From NCBI RefSeq assembly GCF_000275845.1, contig NW_006766884.1:898905-962904 (forward strand): a stretch of DNA of 64,000 bases, in the 5' to 3' direction. Positions 1 through 10,216 of the stretch are shown in pieces. This stretch comes from Dichomitus squalens LYAD-421 SS1. Its lineage: Eukaryota > Basidiomycota > Agaricomycetes > Polyporales > Polyporaceae. The notes beneath the pieces were generated by a model. The model worked only from the letters and a program-made list of their open reading frames with translations. It did no database searches and had not been told where the DNA came from. The translations under genes and the position numbers were made by a program. Each line of letters starts with the position of its first letter. The stretch's first letter is position 1.

Positions 1-3000
1 GCGTCATTGGAGTGATGTTCAGCTGGGGCTGGGGTATTTGCAGCGTGTTGGTCTGACCGTGCTGCAGAAGCGAGCTCGGATGAACTAATTCTTGCACTAC
101 ATGCAATGTAAGTATTGAACTTCAAGATGGCCTAATGCTACGCACCTGCAGCTGCGCCATTGCCGCCGAACAAGCTGTACGCAACCCTGAGAGGCTCTCT
201 ACCGTGCTTGCCATCTTGAGGCTGAGCTGGATCGGCCACTAGCTCGGCACGAATCCACTCCGTGACGACCTCCTTCCAGCATTCCTTGTCAACACTGCTC
301 GCGATCAGCAAAGCGTGCGACCACAGTTTCTCATCCGCGGCATAATGGCAAGCCCCACGACGATCGCCCCGAGCGAGCAGATCGGAGATCTTATCGAGCT
401 GCGAGGCACGTACTGAGGTCGTCGTTACGACGTGATCTGAGGCGTTCGGAAGTGCTGAAGCCAAGGAGAAGCCGGACAAGTGCTCGGTCGAAGTCGCCGG
501 GATTAACCCTGAACCGAGCGAGCCCTCAGATGTAGACGAGACTCCTTCCTGTGGTACCAGAGCAGCGCGAACTACGGCGTCGACTTGTGCACTGTAGACA
601 ATGCGTCAACGACTCGGGTCGGAATAGCAGGAGATGACAACTCACTTTCCGCTTAACCGACCATCGTTCTCGACCATGGCCTTCAGCAAGAGGACCAGTA
701 TCCGCTTCGCCTCAGCGCGGCTCCTATCTACGGACCCTGGCTTATGGTACCCAAGTCCACCATTGATCTCCTCTGCCCTGTCCTCGAGGTACTTGATCAC
801 GCGAGCCTTCTTCGCCTTGAGCGCCTGTGCACCCGTACGAACAAGACTGGCGGTTGGAGAACCAGGATCGGAGTAGAGAGGGCCAGGATATGAGGCAGCA
901 GACGTGTCGAGGACAGACTCAGAAATGACCTTGTGTATGAGGTGGATCTTGATATCCGTAGACTGCCGTGATGAAAGCGCGACGTCGAAGCCAGTGTTCA
1001 TGTTCGCGCCATGGAAGCATGTCACTAGCTTGCCACCAAACCCGAAGCTGATCACAGGAACGCGAGCAGACGTCCGCCCAAGCGGGTCATTCGTACCCAG
1101 CAGCGACGGAGAAGGCGCGTAGTGCGAGTGCGTCTGCGGGGCCAGCGTGACGACTTGCCCTCCAGTGCGGTCGTAGGTCGCGGTAGGAGGTGCACCGTTC
1201 GCCGACAACGAAGAAGGCTGCGACGGCAGCACAAAGCTGCCATACGTGTGCTCACTGGACTGCCGGGTAGGGTATCGTGCAGGCGCATATGGGTCCGTAG
1301 CCGACGTCGTCGAGTACATTGAACCGTTGGAGGTCTGTCGCCCGTGAGCAGCAGCAGGCTTATCTGCCGGCGCATACGGGTCATACGCGCCTTGCTTGGG
1401 GGCGGTCACGGAGCGCACTGAACCAGCGGGAGAAATGGCTCGTTTGAGGTCGTACGCTGTCTGGGGCTCGTAAGCGTTCGACAATGTCGATCTACGTGAC
1501 TGGCTGGAAAGCGGTCGGCTAATCGGGGAGGCCTTCGTGGCGGAATCGCGTCTGGGAGGCTCATACGCCTTCTGAACCGAATGCACGGAAGACGCTCCTG
1601 GTGACTTGGCCCTGTCAGACGTACTCGACTTTGGCGCATATGGATCATACGCTGTAGCCGGGGCCTGGCTGATTGAGGGAGGAACAGTTTGTGGCGGGGA
1701 TCTCGTTCGTTCGGGAGAGGAGCTCAGCTGAGGTTGGTAAACCGCTTCATTTGGCCAAGCAGACTCAGCAACAGGACGTAAGCCCGCAGAGGTCGGCGGA
1801 GAGGATGACATAGCAGGAATTGGCGCAGCGAACTCTCGCGCGGACTGGTAAACTTCGACCTCCTCTACCTCAGGGACTGCGTTACGCAAAGGCGAAGCGA
1901 CCCGTTCAGCAGGCCCATTCGAACTGGTAGACACTGGACTTCCATATCCCGCAGCATGGATGTCGTGCGCGGGTGCTGAAGGGACCATCGACGGGCTCGC
2001 TTCCTGAGGAAGGCCGGTGTAAGCAGAAGGTGCGTAAGTGTCATTCACCTGAGGAAGCCCTTCCTGGGGATGATCACCTCCAGCATGCGCCCCTCCACCG
2101 AACGGACCGCCGGCGCCATGCGCGCCGCCGTGGTTAACAGGTGAACCGTACGATGGCTGGTAAGTCATGTGTGCGCTCCCATTCATGGCAGGTGGAGCAT
2201 ATGGACTTGACGTGGCGTGGCGTGGGGGAACTTGCGAAGTAGGGTGGCTGTCCCGCCGTGGTGGTGCAACATGTGCATGAGGCTCAGGAGTCCGGCGAGG
2301 AGGAGGGGGTAATGATTGGGGACTTAGTGCGGTCCGGGGCGGCGGAGACACAGGGGGTGGAGAGCTGAACGTCGCCTGTCTTGGGGTGCTCACGGCATGC
2401 CTAGCCTTCGGCGGGGGTATAGGCGGGTCGAAGGCATTAGCAGTCTTCGGACGATATTGTGCAACAGAAACTGCAGGTGGCGGAGCGGGAGGTGCAGACG
2501 AGACCGGCGCCGGGGGAGGGGGTACCGGAACGGTAGCTGGCGCATATGTGGAGGTGTGAGAGCTGGACCCATACGAATATGTCTGCTGAGGAGGACCTTG
2601 TGCGGCAGCGGTGTATGACGGCTGGTAAGGATCATACGTGGGAGCCGAAGTCTTCAGACCCTGAGATGGGACCTGGTAGCTTGACTGAGTTTGTGTGGGT
2701 TTATATGGGTCATATGTAGGTGAGGAGTACGTCCCGTTCGTGGTAGCCGGAGTTGCCAAAGGAGTAGTAGAGGGGGCGTATGTTGATGTAACCGTTGGCG
2801 TAGTGTATGCCGAAGTGCTCGTATTGCTGCTGTATGCCGAGGCACTCGTCGCCGGTATATACGCGGAAGCCCCTTGGGGGTATGGCGAGTACGCTCGCTG
2901 AGAAGCATAGGCGGGCTGTTGCACATATGGTGGTTCATACGCTGGAGGAGCTGGGTAAAGGTATGTAGGGTTGCATGGACGGCAGAAAACTCACCCGGAG

Positions 3001-3385
3001 CACTCGGTGCGGCCGGCTGGCTGTAAGAACTACTCTGGCCATACTGTCCATACTGAGAGTGGGTCCCGTTGGGCTGAGCGTAGGCAGATTGGGTCTGGTA
3101 CGCTTGCGAATATCCGCTGGACGCCGTGCTGTCATGACTGGACTGTTGGCCGGCGGGATCGTACCACGTCGGATGCGCGTCCGTTTGGTATGCGCTCGAA
3201 GAACCAGCTCCATCGACGGGGAACGCTTCCGTAGCAGAGCCAAACAGGTCAGAGACAGCATCTGAAGCCTGCGTTGTGCCGTTGGGCTCGTCCCGGAGGA
3301 TGTCTCCACCAAGCGCTCCTGAGAACGGGTCGAACGAGGTATCAGGAGCCCCAAATAGGTCTGCGGCCTCCCCAGCGGTGGACAT
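1..3385 (-). CDS. SEC16: Sec16, COPII coat assembly scaffold at ER exit sites (3' part beyond window)
   Basis: Exons in gene order: 3385-2995, 2950-646, 591-146, 96 to beyond 1; introns of 44, 54 and 49 bp all keep phase. About 1,079 residues lie in the window and the C-terminus is cut off by the left edge. Sec16 organises ER exit sites and binds Sec23/Sec13 to promote COPII budding. Residues 1 to about 750 are low complexity, rich in P/S/Y, with repeated YDPY-x-P motifs. The central conserved domain starts near residue 760 (VPVISFGFGGK, then HGANMN). The C-terminal ACE1-type helical domain starts near 960 (GDRRGACHYAADEKLWSHAL). I chose the ATG at 3385 (MSTAGEAADLF) over an upstream in-frame ATG at 3532 because fungal Sec16 proteins begin with a similar A/D/L-F-rich segment, and the stretch before it reads as non-coding. 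Confident on family, slightly less on the start. Confidence 0.93.
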
Positions 3386-3690
3386 TGCAGAAACGGCCCA
3401 GCCAGTACCCAAGACGACGGGTACGAGAGACTGAAGAAGAGGAGCTGCAACCGCGGGAGGAAATGAAGTGACGATGCAAGCGGCACTGAGACAGAGACTT
3501 GGAGACGTATTTGGCTCAGTTTGCTCATCCACGTATATGCCCGCGCCGGGCCGACTACGTCCACCTCATTCTCTCATCGTTAGCGTAATCATGACGGATA
3601 CCATGCTCGCTATTCACAGCTGCAATGCTCATTCGACGGGACACCACCGACGAGCAGGTTACATGTCAAATGGGTCTACAGTATGCGACG
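3386..3690. other. Intergenic, SEC16 upstream / RPAP3-like 3' end
   Basis: 305 bp between two genes on the same strand. It must hold the SEC16 promoter and 5' UTR and the 3' end of the next gene. I see no further gene, repeat or clear regulatory motif. Confidence 0.6.
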
Positions 3691-5180
3691 TCAGTGACAG
3701 CCCCAAGCACTTCTGGACCCGTCCTCCTTCCGCTTATCCATCTCCCCTTCGACGCCGTCCCCGCGAGATCGTCCCAGCAAATCCCAGACCACCTGAGCAT
3801 CTGCACGTTCGTCTGCACTCATCATCATAGACACTGTGCTGAAGCGTGGGACACGTGGAAGATTCACCATGTAGGCGCGCACAACCAGAGTCCGCTCTGG
3901 CTCCTCCGGCACACCTTCGAGTGCTGATCGAAGACTGCGAAGGATGGCAGCCAGGATGGACGCACTCAGCGACGTTTTGAACAGCATCGGCAGGCGCGTC
4001 GCAGGGATTTGCTGAGCGAGTCGCAGTCAGTCTCCCACCCGATGGCTATCACGACATTACACACACGAAGCACGTCCCACCGCTCTTCTTCCGTCTTTAG
4101 CTCATCCCATATCCGTGTGAACGCGATGAGTGTCTGAGGAATTTCTCGTTTGGGCGCATTCGCGCTGACGTTAGAAGGGCCGGGAGCATAGAAGAGGCTC
4201 GACGGGCCATCAGCCCTAAATATGCCTCCTCTCGGCCGCGTCTCTTCCCGCGCAGCTTTCGCTTCACGGAAGGTCTGAGGCAGTTTTGGCGTGGTAGATG
4301 CTCCTGGACCTGGTGACGTCTGTATGGAGGTTGCTGCCGATAGATTTGCAGGGGCTGAGGATGGAGGGGATGGAGACTTGCTGAGAGGCCGAGAAGAAAC
4401 CGCAGTGAGCAGGCCCCCAACAGAGGACGTATTCGTAGACGTCGATTCGGAGGATTGTATACTGGCTCCCGCGTCAGGCTCAACTATTGTGATGGGGATA
4501 CGTCGACGCTTAGGAGGTGCTGCGGCTGCTGGAGCTGGCGTCGAGATGTCGATAGGTTTCCTCTGGAACGTCCGCGCATGAGCAGCAACACCAAGAGAAG
4601 CGACAAGACACGAACTGCTTTTGGGGCGGCAGAAACGTTTGTGAGGGCCTCTTGTATCTTGGCCAATTCCTGCTTCGCAGCGTTGTTGGAAGGGTCTAAT
4701 TTCAAAGCCTCCTTGAAGTCTGTAGATTGCCTTCGTGTTCAGCGACTCGCCTACTCGACGGCAAGCAGGCACCACGCACCAGCCTCCGCATCCTTCAGCC
4801 TCTGCAGCGCGACCCTAGCCTGTCCTCTCCGGAAGTAGCCCTTCACATTCTTCTTGTCCAGTCGTATGACAGTCTCGCAGTCTCGCTCCGCGTCTTCGTT
4901 CCTACAAGGGACACATGAGGATACATCGCAGGCACGCGAGCAGGTGGCTTGCACGTACTTACTTGCCTAGTTTGAGGTACGCGGCGGCTCGGTTCAGCGG
5001 GTACGTCGCATTTGACGGATCCGCGATGTATGCAGCGGTGTAGTGGCCGATAGCGGTCGGGAAGTCACCGGCCTTGAAGGCAGCGTTACCCTGCGGACAT
5101 ACGTTCAAGAAGCCGAGCCCGCCGGGTAGGATGGAATTGCGACGTACCTTCTCCTTCTCCTTAAGAGCCACATCAGCCAT
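3691..5180 (-). CDS. RPAP3-like TPR co-chaperone (R2TP/HSP90-associated)
   Basis: Exons: 5180-5148, 5090-4963, 4901-4780, 4719-4616, 4562-4065, 4011-3691; 401 aa. The N-terminus opens with a helix (ALKEKEK) and then three TPR units: GNAAFKAGDF, NRAAAYLKLGK and DAERDCETVIRLD...GYFRRGQARV. This is the TPR form that binds the EEVD tails of HSP90/HSP70. A Pro/Ser-rich linker (about 130-265) follows. The C-terminal 130 residues match the RPAP3 C-terminal domain (LIAFTRIWDELK, RLPMLFKTSLS, ILAAILRSL). In other eukaryotes RPAP3 works in R2TP with RUVBL1/2 and PIH1D1 in assembly of RNA polymerase II, snoRNPs and PIKKs. The ATG at 5180 is the only sensible start. The fifth intron (4012-4064) was placed to preserve the RPAP3_C reading frame. 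A generic TPR protein is the fallback. Confidence 0.85.
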
Positions 5181-5978
5181 CGGTACAAGTAGTTTAGACA
5201 ATATCGATAAAGACTGAGTGGCGCACGCAGAGAGTATTGGCGAGATCTAGGAAGGACCGCGTACCGCAAATTAGGCCTCCGGAAGGTCGCACCGGCGCTC
5301 CGAAATACTCGCGTGTTCGTTGTCTTCGATCGAAGCCACCGCATTTCTTCTGTCTTCTGAGGTTAACTCCCGACGGTCGATCAACGCAGAGAGCGCTGCC
5401 TCCGAGGATTTGATCCATGTTTCCCGTCCCTCGGCAACGCAACGGTGACGACAAGTATACTTGTATTGCAGATTATACCAGCTATATCTAGCGACGTGTA
5501 CTGACTACTCCAGTGATGCAGTAATTGACCGAGACGTCCGAGCGAGGGAAAGTGTTCTATCACCAGACGGTAGATGGTAGTGGAGATGCAAGCGCTGCTG
5601 CTGTACTAGACGGGTAACTAAATGGCAGGCAAGGTATAGTATCGACGATGCTAAGAGACTTGTGGGGAGCAGGGGATCCACGAATGACAGAGTGAGAGAC
5701 TATGGACACGGTCCAAATGCAATAATTATCCGACAGACGAAAGGAGTGAAGGCGATTATGTGTATGCTGCAGAGCGACGACGTGCGTAGACAAGATGCGT
5801 ACGATAGGAGTAGCAGTTGAGAGACAAGATCATGAGAAGTGAGGACACGGAGGCTGAGATGGCGGAAGATGAAAGCGACTAAATCCGTACACTAGCAGTA
5901 GAATGCGCGGGAGGACTAGGACTAGATGACGTAGAGCACGACGTTGATATAGTATATGCAAGAGGCGAGTGAGGTGTC
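5181..5978. other. Intergenic, Pumilio 3' region and RPAP3-like promoter
   Basis: 798 bp. On the minus strand it contains the 3' UTR of the Pumilio gene followed by the promoter of the RPAP3-like gene. Short open frames here have no recognisable similarity. I found no UGUANAUA Pumilio element on the Pumilio transcript strand close to its stop, so there is no sign of autoregulation in this stretch. Confidence 0.6.
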
Positions 5979-8900
5979 CTAAGAGGTAAAATCGGTCGGC
6001 CCCTCGACTGGGGTGACTTCACTAGAGGGCGCGTTGGAAGAGAACTTCTCGAGAAGCCGCTCAACTACATGCACTGTGAGCTCGATGTGACGAGCGGATC
6101 GAACGAAATTACACTTACTGGCCGAGAGATGCTTGCTGTACGCGCTCGAGTACCTCCTCATGTTGACCAAATGCGGGCGGACCTTGCTGATCAGCTGCTC
6201 CTTCTGCTCGCCCTCAGCGACCGTGAGAGCCCGCTGGAGGACGTAGTCTGTTGGAGAAACTTTCGTCAGGTCCACTGACGAGGCACACAGAGCAAGGCGC
6301 CACTCACTCCCGAAGGAATCCTTCATGAGGCTCATGAGAGGGCTGGGACCGTCCTGCTGCTTCGGAGTCATGATCTCGTCGATGAGCTGTCGACGGCTGT
6401 CCGGGTCCGCAGTGACCAAGGCCTTCTCGCACACGTTCGACGCGAACTTGTGCTTCGCCATGTTGTTCATCTGCCCAGTGAGCTTGGCGATGATCATGGC
6501 CCGGTCCTGCGGCGTGCCGTGCTCCAAGACGAACTGAACGACGTAGTTCTGTTTCAAGTGTCAGCGCCGATTCAGGAGAACGAACGGTAAAGGTACACTC
6601 ACCCCGAACTGGTCAATCATGAGGTTCGAGACATACTTGTGCAGCTCGTCAAGGAGAGGCCTTGTCTGCTCGTCCGGCAAGTACTCGAAGCACCGTTGGA
6701 GGACGCGACAGCCATAGGGATGTGTAGAGAGCTCGTAGACGCTGCCACGGAACGCATTCACGAACGCGAGACGTTCTGGGACCACGTGCTCGATGATCTT
6801 TTGAATGACCTGTTCACCAAGCGTCAGTTACCGAAACGGACCGCATTGCAACGGACAGCACAGACATGGTTGCCATTCGCATCCTTGACACACCGCAGGA
6901 CGCTCGGACTGAGCTCTTGAACAAACATGACTTGCTGGTCAGGTCCCACGTACTCAATCGCCTAGACAATGGTGGCGTTAGCCATAAATCAGGATCTCAT
7001 GCCAACCGACGCACCTTCTGAACCACTCGGCAACCGTACATCTGCAGCGAAAGGCCGAGAACTTGGCCTTCCATCGTGCTCACAAGACGCGCCTTCTGCG
7101 CCGCCGTACCATACTCAAACATTTTTTGCACCACCTGCGACGAGGTCAATGACGCCCAACGCCAAACATGTGAGAGACAGACGCACGTAGTTGCCAAAGA
7201 CGTCCTGCATGAGCTGTACGGCGTACTGCGGCACGATCTCGTCGAACACGATCTCCATCTCCTCGCTCGACGCAGACTCGAGCTTCTGCTGGATGAACCT
7301 CGACCCGTGCTGGTCCCCGCTGAACTCGACAATATACCCAAAGATGTCCTAGACCGGTGTCGAGCGTCAGCCTCCCATCGCTGCAGAGATAGAGTTACGC
7401 CGATCAAGGCGTTCGAATAGCTACCGACCCGAAGCTCCCATTTGCGTGACTTGTTGGCCCGGAACTCGTCCAGCTGCGCGCTCCGCACCGCCCCATCACC
7501 GCGCCGTCCGTGACGCCCGCCGTGCACGAACCCAGGTCCCCCGCCAGGACCGGCGTGTGGGTACATGGCACCGTGCGGGACGCCGCGAGGGAGCTCTGGA
7601 CTGTAGTGCAGGGGGGCACCGTACGGCGTCGAATGCGGCGACGGCGACGACCGGAGGTTAGCGTACAACATATTTTGCGGTGCCATAGCCTGATGGGACA
7701 ACCGGCCGTTAGTGTGTCAGATAGCCAAACACGGGACGAGCAGCCGCACCTGGTCGCGACGTTTATCGCCGCCAGCCAATGGGTGTGGTGCGAGCATGGG
7801 GGAGTGTGATGGGTGATAGAGTAGCGGTTGGCCTGGGTAGTAATATTGCGAGCCCAATGTGCGCGGGGAGCCAACAAAGTCATAAAATTGCTGGGTGTGG
7901 ATGTCAGTCATGGCATGAGGATGCAGCGTCTGGGGTCCCAACCCGGGATATACATTAGGAGCGGCTGTCGCGGGTGTAAGAGCTGGTGAGGAGGCGTAGA
8001 GTGAGGGATCTGGCGTCGTGCGGTAGGCGTCATACGAGTACGAAGGTCCAGTGTAGTACTGGGCGTATTCTGTCTGCGGATAGCCACCATACGGGCCTCG
8101 AAGAGGCTGCTGGTGACCACGCAGTGGGTGTCCAGGACCAACCGCAGCAGGAACCATGCCGGAATGCTGAGGGCCCTGGCGGTAGGCGTTCTGCTGCTGT
8201 GAGAGACTATATTCATCCTCCACCGCCATACCACGGAGCGCGACAGACAGGTCGGTGTCGACCAGCGCAGACGTCTGCAGGGAATCATAGTTTGCAACCG
8301 GACTAGCATTATGGCCTAAAGGTACCGATACATTAGTCTACAGCGCGTATCTCGGCGCTCAGATAGCATACGCACCATGAGCGTTGTATTGCTGTGTGGA
8401 GATTTGGCCTTGCTTGGCCACACCGGGTGATGTTGCTGGCAGGCCGGCGGACTGAGCGGAAACCTGTCGTGATCTCGCCTGCGGGGTGACGCGATATCAG
8501 TACTGGGCTCCGAGGCACGCACATGCGACAGGTAGTGGACGCAGGCACAACCCCCACGCACCAAACTTGACAAGTCCTTCTGCTGCTGTGCATCCGTCAT
8601 CTCGTCCCAAGTGCCGCTCACAGACCGGGACCCCCAACCCTCACTCAAATTTGAGCGATATCCCGCATCGGCGTGAGACGCGGACGACTCTGGGATGCTC
8701 GTGGCTGAGGAACTGGAAGGATGTCTTGACGGTGTCGCGCCTCCCCAAACCTGAGCGCGCATTAGGGCACGAGGACGCTGGCTCCAGCTATGTAGCGGAT
8801 ACTCACCTGCCAGCCTGGGTTCAGAGTCTTGAGCCCACTGGAAGGAGCTACAGCTACACCGAACATGTTTGCGGAGCCTCTCCTTTGCGAATGGATCTAA

Positions 8901-9042
8901 TAAATAAGTTAAGCCTTCGGGGAGCAGGGGTGACGGTGACGGCAAAACGAACAGGGTTCGAGGAATCAGAAGGAGAATGTCCACGGGATTGCGAAGAAGG
9001 GCCAGAAGGGTTACGGGATGCTTCGTGATTAGTTGGTGACAT
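5979..9042 (-). CDS. Pumilio-family (PUF) RNA-binding translational repressor
   Basis: Thirteen exons: 9042-8953, 8896-8807, 8750-8562, 8478-8376, 8315-7750, 7689-7429, 7348-7187, 7134-7015, 6961-6866, 6809-6603, 6548-6308, 6247-6119, 6073-5979; 782 aa. The first 430 residues are disordered (S/P/Y/Q-rich). The C-terminal half has eight PUF repeats with base-contact triplets, in order, SRxxQ, NYxxQ, CRxxQ, NHxxQ, CRxxQ, NYxxQ, SNxxE, NYxxQ. That is exactly the canonical human PUM1 code, so the expected target is UGUANAUA in mRNA 3' UTRs. Several introns fall directly next to the NY or NH of a repeat (for example before VVQK of repeat 2). The protein ends about 20 residues after the domain. The start at 9042 follows a TATAAA-like run on the minus strand near 9070-9077. 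Cytoplasmic role (decay or repression of target mRNAs) is inferred from the family. Confidence 0.95.
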
Positions 9043-10216
9043 AGCAGGTCCGAATCCTGGGTGGGGTGCCCAAGTTTATATGGGGGAGCGAGAAGCGAAG
9101 CGGTGACTCACATACGAAAGGCTACAATATACGGGCTCTACGCGATGACCCAAGACGCGTTTAGTTCAAAAAGCTAGAAAGCAGGCAATCAGGACAACAT
9201 GATAGACGAAGAAGCAAAGGAGGCCCAAAGAGAGGATGGGACGCGCAGGACATCCGGGCTCGCAGGGAGAAAGCGCATGGAAACGCGTCCGATCGCTGCA
9301 GGCACGACGTCACTGGCGGCGGCCGTTGGACTGGAAGCACTCACGAGTACTGTAAGCAGGAACGGTGGGGCGTCGGGGATGGGGACGAGGGGTCGGAGCC
9401 TCTGCAGGTTGGCAGGACGCGAACCTCGTGGAGGGGAGGGGAGGCGCGAGGGCGGAGGCGAGTCCGTCGCGTCGAAAGGTGGGCAAAAATGGGGAAAATA
9501 ATGGTGGATTGACATGTTCCTAATTTGATTCCGCTAAAACTCGGGCTCGAAGCGCGTTGCGACTTGCGCGTCGGGGGATTGGACACGTGTAACGCTCTCC
9601 GCAACAGGCCGCCTGTCCGCCACCCTGCCGAACCATCTCGCTTGCCTTTCCCGGCCACTGCAGGGATCCACCTGCCATCTTCGGCCCCAGCGCCGTCTCA
9701 GGCCTGCTTCCATCAAGGCGCCCGCACGCGACCCTGACGGAGGACAGCGTCCGCTCCCACGCCCATCCTCCCGCCTCGAACCACCCGCCCGAGCACCAGC
9801 GAGCTCTCGGAGCGGGAGCGCGTCGTCCATACAGCTTGTAAATTGTCGCCTATCGCCAGACCCTGACCCGTACCCTGTCGGCCGCTGTAGGTCCGCGTAA
9901 GTCCATTCATTGGCGGTGCTTCTCGCTCTCCCGCTTCGCGGATGCATCTTCAACAACATCCTCCGGACTTGCGGCATCATCGCGCCCCGCCCTCCGCAGC
10001 TCCCCCTGTCCAACATCACCCCAGAAGTTTTTGCCGTCGACGCACTCGGGCCGCCCTCCGATCTGACGTCTACGAACAGGCAGCCCTTTCCGACGTCCTG
10101 CATTACGGACCAAACGATGGTGAAGTAGATGAGGTTTATAACATACAAACTGTGCAAGACGGCTAGACGTGATGATGTACGTGACGAGTGCAGAGGCGAG
10201 TGAAGGCAGTGAGTGT
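9043..10216. other. Intergenic, Pumilio promoter and kinesin-1 3' region
   Basis: 1,174 bp. The open frames are GC-driven and unsupported. The longest, minus strand 9534-10427, runs out of the kinesin-1 tail in the wrong frame and resembles nothing known. No repeat or RNA gene was seen. Confidence 0.55.
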
